64,000 nt of DNA, from the NCBI RefSeq assembly GCF_012489685.1, contig NC_080043.1, positions 59,046,289 to 59,110,288 of the forward strand, read 5' to 3'. The notes under the pieces were generated by a model. It saw nothing but the letters and a program-made list of their open reading frames with translations, was not told where the DNA came from and searched no databases. Both the position numbers and the translations under genes were made by a program. Source of the stretch: Lotus japonicus. Lineage: Eukaryota > Streptophyta > Magnoliopsida > Fabales > Fabaceae. This document shows, in pieces, positions 44,628 through 57,178 of the stretch. Positions within the stretch are counted from its first letter, which is position 1, and each line of letters opens with the position of its first letter.

Positions 44628-45319
44628 TCAGTTAGAGCACCAAGGGGATGATGTGCCAGCGCCTAGTCTAGCGCCAAACCCATCTGCAACCGATTCTCTT
44701 GCTTTTAAAATACCCCTCCACACGTACGATCCTCCTGGCTTTGATTCCTCCGTCAATATTGAACCAGATTTAATATATTTCTGGGACAAAACTTGAACCC
44801 ACAATTTCTCCTTGTCATTCATGAGACTATGAACCAATTTTCCCAACAAGGCTTCATTATTCCTCCTTTCACTCTGAATCCCCAACCCCCCTTTCCCTTT
44901 AGATCGAGTTACATCTCTCCAAGCAACAAGATGCCAACTTCGCGCATTCCCTCCTTTCCCCCAAATACAATTCCGAACCATCTTGACCACATGATCACAA
45001 ACAGAGTCAGGTAGCCAAAGAGATTGCATAGCATGAACCAGTAAGGAGGATAGCATAGACTTGGCCAAGCAAACTTTGCCGGCCCTATTCAAAAGGTTGT
45101 TCTTCCAAGAAGCAAGTCTCTTGTATTCACGTTTTCAATGATTGGTGCAAAGTGCTCTCTCTTGACCCTTCCTTGGAGAAGAGGAAGGCCAAGATATTTA
45201 CCTAGATTGTTGGCCCTTGAAATCCCCGCAATATTTGACAATTCTCGTTGCCTTCGTTGGCTCACTGCCTTCGAGAAAGTCATACTTGATTTCTCTAGGT
45301 TAACCTTAATTTTCTTCAT
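44628..45319 (-). pseudogene. LINE reverse transcriptase C-terminal part
   Basis: Two frames, joined by a frameshift near 45090, read 'VNLEKSSMTFSKAV', 'LGKYLGLPLLQGR', then 'MNRAGKVCLAKSMLSSL' and 'GGLGIQSERRNNEALLGKL'. These are standard markers of the thumb and connection region in plant L1-type LINEs. The catalytic YADD part is missing because of the 5' truncation. Confidence 0.8.
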
Positions 45320-45330
45320 CCTTGTGGTGG

Positions 45331-46327
45331 TTTATGAGAGCCACCAACTGCCAAGTTAAAAAAATGTCTTATTTGTATTTTTATTTCTCTTAGTTTTAGA
45401 CTATATGTGATTTTGAACCTCTTAGTTTTTTCCTAGCTATTCTTTTTTTTTCTGAAACTATTTTTTTTCCTAGCTATTCAAGTCCCATTAGTTTTCAAAT
45501 TAAGAAAATTTTATCAATCTCTCAATTATAATATGTATAGAATCATTAAATTCACATTTACTATTCAAATATTTTAGGTTTATAAACGTTTTAATATACA
45601 ATTTAAAAAAAATTAGGGTGACTTTTTGTTTACATTTTAAAGGATGTCAGTTTAAAGAGGTGGGAAATTGAGTTTTTTTAATATTTTATTGAAATTTAAT
45701 ATTTTATTAATTGATTTTGATGAGAATAACATCTTTAATGATTTTTTTTTGATACATCGGAAAGATAACATCTTTAATGATTAAGTTCATTTGTGAAGAT
45801 TTTTCTTTTAAAATGAAAATTTGAGAGTTTTAAGTAGAATGATAATGATAGAGGAACTTAATTTGCAACAATTTGAAATTCGAGGGACTAAATTTAATTT
45901 GTTCAAGAAATCTTAAGGGACAAAAATCACTCATAATTCAAATTTGAGGGACTGATAGCGTTTTAACTCTTTAAAAAAAGAATAAAAACGTGACATTTGT
46001 TGTTTTAAACTTCCGATATCATCACATTTTCTTCGTTTTTCTTAACTTCACAATTTGTGGAGGTCAAAAGTAGTCATAATGGCTAGAAACATGTATGTAG
46101 ATCATTTTTCTACCAATAAGGTCTGACACATGTAATTGGTAGATAGTTGAACTCTTCAAGCATATCTAAGTCTAGGAATTGATTCATGAGTGGAGCGTAT
46201 GGAAAAATATTTGTTGGGAAAGGCCTACCAACTTAACGTGATCTTAGATCCTTAGAGAATTATTCTCAACGATTATCGGTGGTGTGAATATACCTTGGGA
46301 AAAAATTTATTTTCCTATATATATATA
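45331..46327. other. Intergenic, AT-rich
   Basis: No gene, RNA or clear repeat apart from T-rich tracts and a TA microsatellite next to the MULE target site (46317-46332). Confidence 0.6.
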
Positions 46328-46336
46328 TATATGTAA

Positions 46337-47913
46337 GGGTTAAGCATCATATTGGTCCCGTCTTTGTGTCGCCGTCTGATCTAGGTCCCTCGCCGAAAAA
46401 ATTATTGATAAAGATCCTCTTATTTGTAAATCGTTTGGAGCAAGTCCTCGCCGGAGCCCGGAGCTCCGGCGAATAATGATTTGGCATGCTGACTGTATTA
46501 ATGATGCTGACATAGATTTTATTAAAAATTAAAAATTAAAAAACTAAATAACACATTAGAAAATTTAACATAATAAACAAAAATAAACAAAACTAACCCA
46601 AACGATGAAAAGAATCTCCAAACTCCCAAAGCAAATCATTCAATTTCTCTGGGTAAGCAACGTTCAATCCACGCTCTTCTTATTTTCCTTGTTTCTTCAT
46701 CAATTCGTCCATGTATGTTCATAGGAATAGGAATAAAGAACAAGAAAAGGCAAAGAAAGGAATAGAAATGTCAAACCAATGGCATTACGCCAGGAAAAAA
46801 AAAAGAAAACAGATCATCCTCCTAGAATGTCAAAGTTCCATAAAAGACGATAGCTCTCCTGCTACTACCAGTCACCCAAAACGCACCCACAGTGCAAGAA
46901 GGATTCGTCGACCCAAGCTCTTGAATCCTTTTCTCATCACCCACTCATCGATCTCTCTCTTCTCACTCTGCCATCCTCATGGAGCCACCGGGACAGATCC
47001 TAGCCATAGCGTCGTCGTCTCATAACCCCATCACCATCGAGCCCCCTTAAACACCATCCTCTTTCTCCGCCCTTCGATTCACAGATCTGGTTGCAGGTGG
47101 GGTTCACAGTTCTGGGTGCAAATGGGAGTGGGGTTGGGGCTCACAGATCTGGTTGCAGGTGGAGAAGAAATTAGGGAATTTATTGTTGGGAGCAAGCTTT
47201 TTCCCGTTTCTTGGCCCAATCCCCATAACGAGATTCTTGGCCACCACCACCACTCACGGCTTTGCCACCGCCACTACTTCTGAGTTTCTTGGCCGCCACC
47301 ACCACTTATGGGTCTCACTCTTCTGGGTTTCTTCTTCAATGGTTTCTCTAACTGGCACGGTTATGGTGGGGATTGGGTTTTGTTTTTCTTCTGGAAATTG
47401 ATTTATGTGTTTCTGGGTTTCTGTTGTGATGTTGAAGATTCAGGGAATTTTTTTTTTTAAAGTGAAGACCAGGGGAAATTGAATTTGGTATTTTGGTATC
47501 TTATTTTGTTTATTATTCTTAATTTTATGAAGAAGATGAATAAGAAAATGAAGATGAGTTTGATGTAAAAAAATTAGATCAAGCACACTCATGATGTTGA
47601 AGAAGATTCATGTTAATGAAGATAAATTATGGACTTAGAATTGGGGTTAATTTGGACCTAAATTTAATTTTGTTAATTTAATTTAATTTTATGATGTGTT
47701 ATTTAGTTTTTAATTTTTTTAATTTTTTAAAATCCACATAAGCCTCACTGACACAGTCAGCATGCCATATCATCACTCGCCGGAGCTTCGGACTCCGGCG
47801 AGGACCTGCTCCAAATGATTTACAAATAAGAGGATCTTTTTCAATATTTTTTCCGGCAAGGGACCTAGATCAGACGGCGACACAAAGATAGGGACCAATA
47901 TGATGTTTAACCC
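46337..47913. mobile_element. MULE with 220-bp TIRs and gene-like interior (Pack-MULE candidate)
   Basis: The ends are gggttaagcatcatattggt (46337) and its reverse complement with one change (ending 47913). The TIRs match over about 220 bp at roughly 85-90%. A perfect 9-bp duplication TATATGTAA flanks the element (46328-46336 and 47914-47922). The interior 46575-47690 is GC-richer than the region and looks like a plant 5' leader and first exon, but no transposase is present. This matches the layout of a Pack-MULE carrying captured host sequence. Confidence 0.85.
46711..47401 (+). pseudogene. Possible captured gene fragment inside the MULE
   Basis: Two moderate frames (46711-47025 and 47153-47401) lie in the GC-richer interior, but neither shows a domain I know. 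The doublet 'cacagatctggttgcaggtgg' occurs at about 47081 and 47141, so part of the insert is duplicated. The block could be non-coding leader DNA. Confidence 0.3.
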
Positions 47914-47922
47914 TATATGTAA

Positions 47923-50865
47923 TTATGTGATACTACTACTACTAAAGAGATAAGAATATTTTGAAAACAAAAGAATATTTTTTATTTTCCTTAATTTATC
48001 TGCTGTAGTTTTAAATAATACTTACGTTCAAAAAAAAATAACACTTTAACATAAGTAGTATTGTAAATTGAAGGGTGAATTTGAGGGTCCCTTGATATTT
48101 TAGATGAGAAAAATCCTCCTTTCAATTATTTCATCTCTCTTGAGGAAGGATCCGACCAGCCGGTGAAGCCAGCAATGTTCCTGAAAACCTTATCCACAAG
48201 ATTCTGTGCTTCGTCATGGGAATTGAGGAACAGTGAATTATTAAAAATCATGCTAAATAAACAAGTTTTAATTATTTGTGTTGTTTGTTTGTTTCTACTG
48301 AGATTTCGCACAAGACATGACAGTTAGGTGGCATACACAATATTTCCTTTTTATATACTCCGGAGTATAAGATCCACAAGCCTCAACAGCTTGAATGATA
48401 ACCCGTGATCTTGGCATTTTTTAAGGCAAGGTGATTGATTGTCAAAAACCATGTGTCTACATGTGCAAAATCATATTCACCCATATGGTTGGTCATAGAA
48501 TCCAGGAAATCAAACAGTCTGACTTGGTCAACATGCATGAAATGTGAATTTTCTCTGGGGAGAAATTAGTATATACTATATACTGTATAAGATTACAAAG
48601 ACGCGAGCATATCTTGCTATTAATCTTATGGAAATATGTTTTTAGAGCATTTTCATCCATGCAATCCATAAAAGTTGCTAAATTAAATTTTACATCATTC
48701 TACAATTTCTCACAGGGTTTAATTATTATGCACTTGATTTTGTAAAACCATCTTCCACATTCATCCAACTCATAAAATACAAAATAAAATCTCCTATAGA
48801 TCGTTTGAGCTCCACTATTTGAAATTATTACACACATACACATCATTTCAATTGCTTCTTTCTTAGCTAGTTACACCAGTTCCGTTTGAACTTATGTTTA
48901 AAAAAAACACTCCACAGTTCATATTCTCAAGGTCTTTTTTCACAAACTAGCACACGTGTATGAAAGTGGGTGAAAAAATGGGATGCATAACTAATTATTT
49001 ATAATATATTTTCCCTTCTAAATTCAACAAAAAAATGTCTGTTTAAGATCCCCAGTCGTAGAAATCTGATCGTAAAACTAACAAGCACAATTATACCCAT
49101 CCATGATCCAACTATTATGTCTGAATGATCATTGTGTCTTGATAATAAACAAAACTAAATATAACATGACAGTTTCTAAATTTAGATAAAGAATTACAAT
49201 GTAACAAGTTCTTACAATTATGTTATTTATATATACTATAGTTATCCACATTAATATTGTGCACATCATGCGCACAAAACATGCCATCTAAAAAGGGCTA
49301 TTACGCGTTTGATCTTAATTTCCAGCGATATAATTGCATGAACAAACGCAGAGTTTTGGGCATAATAATTCAATCGAAATTAATGATAAACAATTTGCTT
49401 GGTAAGCATCCCGACAAGCATGAGATATATTATAAGAAATTTTAGGGTTTTCTAGGCCGACATTTGCTTAAATGCAGGAGAAAAAGATCCTCTTCCAAAG
49501 TAAACAATTGTTCCAGGTTTTCAGAGAGTTCAATGAACAGCTTTCAGGACCAGTTTATTAATTTATTTGGTTTCACATGCATGCACAATCTGCTTATCAT
49601 TTTTTTATTAATGACTTGGTTAATACTTTGTTCAATGCAATTGACCCATTCGGGATTATGGATATATGTGTGTGTAAAGTAGGGAAGACCATAAGAAGAA
49701 ATGAGCATTAAAGAGACCATCAAACCAAGGATCCAGATTAACATCAAAAGAATTGAATAATTGATACACAGCCACATTGCATACACCTAGAAATGGCATT
49801 CAAATGAGGGGAACTGGGGAAGAAGAAAAAATCTGGAAAATTAATGCAAATCATCTTATATCATATCAATAAGTAGTTATTTCTTTTGTTTTTTTTAAAG
49901 AATAAGTAGTCATTTCATATCAATTAGTTATTTCATTGCAAAAGATTGGAAAAGAAGCAGGAAACCAACAAATACAGCAAAAGAACTCTACAAATTTCAG
50001 CTTGCCATTTTTTTTGTCAAAGTCATATTCTTTACTTGAAACAAACTCATATTTCCGAATAAGGATTTTCTAGACGCCGATCACACATTGAAATAATTTA
50101 GGCTTTAAGGTCTTAGTGATCCTATCACATCCTTTGTATTACTATTCTAGACAAAAAGAAAAAAGGACCACTCACTAGTTTCTTAAAATTGTTGATTAGA
50201 AATTATTTGATACATACTCCAACCAAGAATACACATACTATGAGTTTAACCATTCCATCAATGGTTGTGGTGAGGTAAAACCTTTCATAGAACAAGAACT
50301 TTAAGACCTAAACCGCTAACATATAGGTGAATGCATGATGCTAGTAACACTATCTGAACCCCTCACACTGTCTCACTATTAGTGGCTTTAATGCTAAAAA
50401 AAGAATGAAAGGACAGGTACACACCTTTTATTGACCATAGTAATGTAATTGTGGGGAGTAAGTGCATTTTTATTTTTATTTTTATTTTTAAGAGTGGCTT
50501 TACATGGCAACATCCTAAAACAATGGTCTTAGAACAAATCGAAATCCTTGAGTTGCAATTTCATTCCATATGTCTTACTAAGGTGCGCAACATCAACACT
50601 ACATACAGTCAAAACGATATGCATCTACCACCACATTGCACAAACCTAACAGAACATGAATACATAAAACTTACGTCGATGGTGAGCCTACTTTTGGAAT
50701 ATAAATGTCCGCAAGTTAGCAGCAAAACTATCGAACTCAATTGCTGTCAACCCTCACTGCAAAACAGATACCATAAGCGAAAGATGTATGCCTTTCACAA
50801 TTAGCATCTTTTATGTACAGTTCTATAATACATTGGACAACACAGATCTTCTTAGAAAAATACAG
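47923..50865. other. Intergenic; one short exon-like trace
   Basis: Mostly AT-rich without genes. At 48126-48230 (minus) a short frame ends 'VDKVFRNIAGFTGWSDPSSREMK', which has protein-like composition and could be a relic exon, but I do not recognise it. The last 200-300 bp should hold the 3' UTR of the FRS4-like gene; the frame at 50451-50804 is not supported. Confidence 0.5.
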
Positions 50866-53800
50866 CTAACGAGGAAGACGGTTCTCATGCAAATGAGTTG
50901 AAGCTGCAGTATGAAACGGTGGCGAAACATTATGGAATAGGGGTGGCACCATACTGTGAAACTGCATCGGCATGACATTGTGTGACCTTAGATCAGTTGG
51001 CTCCTGTCAACCATATAGAGACATTAAATTTGAAACCATAACATACTCTGATATCACTAAAGGTGTGTTTGGTTCAAAGAAGGAGATGGGAGGGGAGGAG
51101 AAGTAATTTAAATGTTATCATGTTTGGTTAAAGAGGAAATGAGGGGGGGAAGGGAACTGGGGAAGGGAAGGGAAGGGAGGGGAGGGTGAAATAACTTCTT
51201 TCTTGTCTTGTTAAAGAGAGAAGGGGAGGATTTTAAAACATTTTTACTTTTATTGCCATTATTTATAAAATATAATTTTAAGTTTCAAAACATAAGTAAG
51301 AGTATTAATGTTAAATGAATTATTTTCCCTTCAAATGCCACAACTTTTGGAGGGGAGACAACATAGTTCAAAAATATAAACCTTTGCTCCCCTCCTCACC
51401 TCTATTCCCCTTCACAGCCTCAACCAAACAATGTAAATGTCAATTTATAGAATGATCTCATGAAGAATACAGATATTCAATGTTAACCGAAGTGTGGGAA
51501 AGTATATCAGTATTATATCAAATGGATGTACAGATGCACAATATGCACCAATCAGGTCCTTCTATACAAGATGTACAGAAGTAATCATCTAGCATAGTCA
51601 ATCTAATTGCTCATAAATCTAAACACTACGTGATGTGCTTTTTTTTCCCCTCTACAAATAGTCTCAACATGAATCTACCATTCTTTATATAAGCCTGAAA
51701 CACAGAACTAGCACTGAATTATCCTACAGGTCAAGAATGAAGTTGGGTATTGTAACTCCCCAAATAACATAACATCCTAGCATAACCAATGCTATATTAA
51801 ACCAACTTCTAATATAGCATTATTCACCATCAAATGCTATATTGGATGGTTAAAATCTCTAATTAATAAAAATCAGTGCAATAAGATGCAACAGACTTGC
51901 AGGCTTTATACTACTCTCTAGTCTTTACCCCCATGAGTGTCATGGGTAAGTCTATCTTAGAAACAAAACACTGAGGTTGGAGAAGTTAAAAGACATCTTC
52001 AAAGGGATACCCTTGCCCCATATTTACTTTTGGGTAGTGTTTTGGGTCCTAGCATCCTTGTTTCTTTAGTATTCTCTTTGTTTTCATTTAAATTTTTTAC
52101 TTCTTGAGAATACCGTAACCTGTTCTGTGCACTTCTTAAATATAAGTGTCACCCACAGTTCAATCTTGGAAAGGAAAACAAACATTTTTATGAAATTGAT
52201 GAATTAGCAAAAGTTATTTAATTTGAACATATTATAACTAGATGCTTCTGATGGCAACAGTAAAAGTTAAGGCATACTGGCAAAGCATACCATTTCTTGA
52301 AAACCGTCTTTCCTGCTCACTGCTTCAAGCTGAGATACCTGTAGCATACAGAAAGCAAACTTATAAGACACAACTTTAAAACAAAATGAACATAAGAAGG
52401 TCAATTACACCAAAATTACTGAGGTCAATCATTAATCACCAATCTAACTGACCTTTCCTTTATTTCCTTCACTATTTTCAACAGTTCCTGGACTCCTACC
52501 AGTACCAGCCACATCAGACCTCACAGTCTTCTTAGCCGTAGTAGGATCAGGGACCTTATTGTTAGATGTAATAAAAGGTTGATACTCAACATTGCAGACA
52601 ACATTGGTAGCTATGGCATCAGGTCTCATACCATTCTCAACAGAGTTGTTCAAATTTGTACATTGCTTCAGAGCTTCACTTATGGAACCTAAAGCAGTAT
52701 AGTAACTTTCTTGAGACAAAGAACCTTCTTCACCCAATATAATGGCTCGTCTACATAAATCATTGAATCGCCGGACCTTGGATTGAATCTCTTCCAATTT
52801 TTCACCAATAGGATGCCTGCTCATAGCAGCATTTGTCCATCTTTGCAATATATACTTTGGTGGGATGCTGAAAACACCAGACATTTGTAGAACAACAATA
52901 GCATGTCTACAAAGGTAGCCTTTATATTCAAACAAGTGGCATGAACAACAAATATCTGAGTTTGATGTGTTCCATTCTACCATATAGTTTTGATTATTTT
53001 CAAAGTCTTTTACAGCATAAGTAGTAGTCACACCATCACTTTCTTTCTTAAGATGGCAAGCAGCTGCACCCAAAACCTCAAACTGAAACTTCTTATAAAT
53101 TTCATGTGTGTAAACTGACAACAACTGTTTTTCAAAAGGGGAAGGAGATTTCAACTCAGGTGTTTCATGCCATGCATCAAAATTTGCTTTGGCTTCCTCT
53201 TCATGTCTATCTTCAAGAATCACTTGGTACTGTTCTATAAATTCCTTCAACGAAGTATCAGCATGGATATAGTTGTCAAGCAAAGTATTTAAACTTTCTG
53301 ACCTTGAACTAGTAGACAAGCCAGCAAAAGAAATATCTCTCATAAAAGTTGGCACCCAAAATGTACGATCATCATACAAGGATTGGACCCATTCAACCTC
53401 TTTAAGGTTAAACCTGTCAACCAACTTCCACCATCTCTTTTCAAATTGCTCCTCCGTCCATGATTTATATATACATTTGTTAAATTTTTCCATGAAGCTA
53501 TCATGCCATGCACTTAAAAATTCAAGTTGTTTTGGTATCTTTTCCAAAACATGCCATAAACAAAAACAATGACGTGTTCCTGGAAGAACAGCAGCAACCG
53601 CTGCTTTAATAGCATCATTTTGGTCAGTGAGAATGACTTGTGGAGCTCGCTCGCCCATTGCTATTAACCATGTTTGCAGTAACCAGGCATAAGTATATAT
53701 TGTCTCATCGGCAATCAATGCACAGCCAAGCAATGTTGGTTGAATATGATGGTTTACTCCAATGAAAAGTACCAAGGGTATTTTATACTTGCTTGTGAAA

Positions 53801-54501
53801 TATGTTGTGTCAAAAGAGACAACATCAGAAAAATAAGCAAAATCTTCTAACCCTTTAGCATCAACCCAGAACACATTTCTCAGTCGATGTTCTTCATTCA
53901 AATCAACTGCATAGAAGAATTTTGGATTCTCTTCTTGCATGTGCATGAAGAGTTCAAGAAGCAATTGGGCATGCCCTGCTTCTAAAACCAAACTCCGTCC
54001 TTTATCATGTTGATGTTTCATAAAGTTCTCTAAACAATCAACATTTTGATATGCACCAAATAATTTACAACCTGCAGTTGAGTTCTTCCGTCTTCGCATC
54101 CGAACATCATTACTTAACGGGTCAGAACTCCGGTGACTCCGAAAAAAATGAGCTTGAGCAGGTAAAAGCTCATGATTGTGCTCCTTCACAAAGCTATAGA
54201 CATACCACTTGCCATCTTGTCTTCTCTTCACATGCATGCTAGCTTTACAACCAATTTTTGGAGAGGGACGTGGATTAATTGCATCATCAGATTGCTGCTT
54301 ATTACCATATCTTATACATGAAAATTTGGCATCAATAAATTCCTTCGACGCCCTAGACCGGCGACTGCTCAACTTAGCAGTACCGAACCCCGCAGACTTA
54401 GCATATTCTTTGTAAAATGCATATGCAGCTTCATGAGATTCAAATTCTATATCATAATGAGGCTCCAAAACTGGGTTAGCCAAGACAAGAGAAGAATCCA
54501 T
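50866..54501 (-). CDS. FRS4: FAR1-RELATED SEQUENCE 4-like protein, three coding exons (744 aa)
   Basis: A transcription factor family descended from a MULE transposase; FHY3/FAR1 members act in the nucleus, notably in phytochrome A signalling. Coding exons are 52453-54501, 52291-52338 and 50866-51003, all phase 0, with donor AAG/GTCAGT, acceptors acag/GTATC and acag/GAGCC, and donor ATG/GTATGC. I use the ATG at 54501 ('MDSSLVLANP'); an upstream in-frame ATG at 54567 is in the leader. The FAR1 DNA-binding domain is at residues 18-123 (C62, C85, H108, H110). The MULE transposase domain is at about 225-325, with Asp231, Asp293 and Glu402 still present. The SWIM finger is at C519, C521, C531 and H533. 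The last exon ends 'LHENRLPR'. Reading through the first intron stops after two codons. Family is certain; the FRS4 subgroup is likely. Confidence 0.9.
51061..51433. mobile_element. Harbinger-like MITE in FRS4-like intron 2
   Basis: The left end aggtgtgtttggtt and right end aaccaaacaatg are imperfect inverted repeats, with TAA on both sides (51058-51060 and 51434-51436). The interior is a G-rich arm facing a C-rich arm. It lies in the intron at 51004-52290, in the 1.29-kb spacer. Confidence 0.55.
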
Positions 54502-55590
54502 AATTACCACAGCAACATTCAGGTTCCACTTCCAAGTCACTTCTAAAAGATACAACGGTCTGCTCAATTATCCAGCAACAAGGATACCTGAAAAAATGGA
54601 GAGGCAAGCTTCGTTGAGAAATTGTACCAGGAGTGAAAAAATTGTCATTCAGATATAAATATGCAGTTTTTTATAGAATTAGAAAAGAAAAAAGACAGTC
54701 CACACATTAAAACAAAAAAGCACCAAAAAACTAAGTATTTCCATATGGAAAATGCTGATTGTTACAGAAACAAAACACACAAACGATTTTCGAATCAATT
54801 TGATTGGTTATTAATTCCTAAAATATCAGCACATCTCCGTGGTTTCTTTCAAACAATAGTGTATATTGGAGATAAATGCTTAATAGTGAATTTCGTTGCA
54901 GTGTCCTTCGCAAGAAATAGCATCACTCTCTCCATATCACCATTTAATTATATCTATTTATGCGTAATTCTCTATTTATCTTTCGCAATCGCTGGCTGCT
55001 GGCTTTACGATAAAAAGAAAAACGGAAGCAGATATTAACTTTCTCATTCATGCAACGTTTCAGACATATCGTTCCTTATTTTCAAATAATCCAAATGGCT
55101 AGCATGCAATTCACATTCCATTCATGATTAAGTAGCCTTCTGCATTGGGAACTTCCAAAACATGATTCAAAATACTAACATCCAAATCCTAAATTGCCAT
55201 AAAAGAATTCCAAGTAAAATTCATCAATCTGAAAATGCATAATCACCAATTCCAGAGCAATGTTTTACAAATATTTATACATCAGCAGATAGTAGCCACA
55301 AAATTGCATAGTTCAAGCGGAAGCTAACTCAAAATGATAATTTATCATTTATTGAAATCGATAGAAAGACTAAGACAAATTTAAGAAAAAACAAATAGAA
55401 TAGAAAGATTAAGAGAAATTTAGACGAAGCAGCGGTGAACTCACTTCGGGTTGAACCCTTGTTCGTCCCCTCGCCGCCTCTGATGTGAGAAACCCGTTGC
55501 CGCACGCTCGGATCAAAGCCCTAACCAGTAGGAATTAGAGTAACATCTTCCATTCTTCTTTGAAATTGGGTTGGAAAGAAAATTAGGGTT
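54502..55590 (-). other. FRS4-like 5' UTR with leader intron
   Basis: On the minus strand a leader exon appears to end at 55445 (CCGAA/GTGAGTTC). It is joined to the acceptor 'ttttttcag' before 54587, giving an intron of about 857 bp (54588-55444) and a second leader exon at 54502-54587. A TATA-like motif (catataaac) occurs around 55588-55596. The 125-residue plus-strand frame at 54661-55038 lies in the intron and looks non-coding. Confidence 0.6.
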
Positions 55591-55822
55591 TATATGTGGG
55601 TAATTGTCCTATAATACACGATGAACAAGGACTTATTCTGAATAAACCTCGTCTACTGATTTAGCTGTAGAGGAAATAACTCGCTGCTTCACGAGTCGCC
55701 TTTCCAGCTTACTTTTATCTGAAACGGAAGTTGCAGTCATCAGAACACAAACTTTCAAGATTCATTATTTTGGTATATTATAACTTTTTTTTACATTAGA
55801 AATATAAATTATTTGGTATAGA

Positions 55823-55920
55823 ATGATAGCTCAAGTGGTAAGAACAGATAGATATGCAGGTTGAGGAGCAAGGTTCAAGGAGGGTATCATTTATTTTTTC
55901 CGATGTACTAAGAAAAAATT
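55823..55920 (+). mobile_element. tRNA-derived SINE (copy 2)
   Basis: The head 'atgatagctcaagtggtaaga' matches copy 1 at 38248. Its A box is tagctcaagtgg (55827-55838), and a B-box-like ggttcaagg lies at 55872-55880, at normal spacing. It ends in an A-rich stretch with 'ttccgatgtac' before it, as in copy 1 ('ttcaatgtac'). Confidence 0.65.
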
Positions 55921-55955
55921 AATTCAAGAGTAAAGAAAGTTTTTGTTGCTCATGA

Positions 55956-57164
55956 TGAAGGTATGAAAAACGGTAGAAAGGGGGGGGTTTGAATAACGTT
56001 TTCAGTATAAAACTTCCACCTTAAAGATTTTGACAAATCTTTCGAGAACTTAAGTGCTAAAGATAAGAGATAGAAAAGCACACAAGGATTTTATCCTGGT
56101 TCACTTGATAAATCACTCAAGCTACTCCAGTCCACCCGTTAAGGTGATTTCTTCCTTCTTAGAATGAAGGCAATCCACTAATCAGGTAAGAGTTACAACT
56201 GCACTTGAAACCTACAAGTGACTAACAATTACACTGACTTAGCTCACACTAAGATTCACTCTCTTAGTCTTCTCTAGGATCCGATCAACCTTGATCTCCT
56301 AAAGGAACTAAACAAACTGTTTATCAAAGAATTGTTTACAAGAGATTTGCTTCTAAAAAGCTAATAGTAAACTCAATGAATTTCAGATGAAAGAAAACTT
56401 AGAAGAATTTAAGATTGTCTTGCGCGTATGTGAATGCTTCTAGCCGTTTCTTTCAGTCTTCAGCCTCTTTATATACTCCAAGGATTAGGGTTGAGCGATG
56501 CATGGGAAATGCTACCGTTGGAGGGCAATTCTGGAAAATCCAGCTTCTGCTGTGGCTGAGAACGTTAGGTAGGTCGTCAGGAAGGTACAGTAGCTTTCGT
56601 ACTTGGATAGCGACGCGACCTTTAAACCTAGGAGACTTCTGATCAGGGGAATGCTTCATATTGGAACTTGTGAAGCCGGTTGATCAGAGTCAGAGGGAAA
56701 GCACAGATCCTCTGACCATTGTATCTTCTGATTCTGAACTCAGAGGGAAGAACATGGCCTTCAGAGTTTCTTGCTTCTGGACTTCAGAGTTTCCACTATT
56801 CAGCTTCTGGATCTTCAGAGTCTTCTACACCATCAGAACATCTGAACCTTCAGTGTTTCTTGGTTATCAGAACTTCTGGATCTTCAGAGCTTCTCGTGAC
56901 TGAGTCCACATCAGAGTTTGTATAACTTCAGAACTTCTGAAGCTTTTCCACTGTTCATACTGAACATGGTGAATGCGAAAGCGTTGCTTGGGTCACTCTT
57001 TATACACAGTGCTTCTGATTCGTGTGAGATTGAGTTGAGGTCAGAACCTGCAAATAGCACACTCAGAAAAACACGTTAGAGTACCACAATTGTTCATATC
57101 AAAAGGTTAACTTGTAATCATCAAAACATAGAGTTGTACTACTAGATCAAAACTTGATCTTACA
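55956..57164 (-). mobile_element. 3' LTR of the Sirevirus (about 1.21 kb)
   Basis: On the minus strand it starts TGTAAGATCAAG (57164), right after the PPT, and ends near 55956 (a CA at 55953 is an equal choice). A TATA box lies at 56467-56476 (gtatataaag). Many short 'cttctg' and 'cagaac' repeats, common in Sirevirus LTRs, fill U3. Frames such as 56415-56903 are not genes. Confidence 0.8.
56467..56476 (-). promoter_or_regulatory. TATA box of the Sirevirus LTR
   Basis: The minus-strand motif gtatataaag lies between the repeat-rich U3 and the R-U5 side, pointing to transcription start near 56435. Confidence 0.65.
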
Positions 57165-57178
57165 ATCTCCCCCTTTTT
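57165..57178 (-). other. Sirevirus polypurine tract
   Basis: On the minus strand aaaaagggggagat abuts the LTR. Extra PPT-like copies occur at 57331-57337, 57646-57657 and 57710-57717 in the non-coding zone, as described for Sireviruses. Confidence 0.8.

Larger units (their letters stand above)
43376..45321 (-). mobile_element. 5'-truncated LINE with target duplication
   Basis: On the minus strand the insertion ends in an A-tract (43377-43385). It is flanked by ttgtggtgg on both sides (43367-43375 and 45322-45330). It contains, in order, the end of a reverse transcriptase, a zf-RVT zinc region and a type-I RNase H, broken by stops and frameshifts. The 5' cut lies within the RT domain at 45321, so endonuclease and ORF1 were never copied in. 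Confidence 0.85.

Noticed and set aside
54661..55038. 125-aa plus-strand ORF
   Set aside because: Lies in the leader intron of the FRS4-like gene, with AT-rich, non-protein-like composition.
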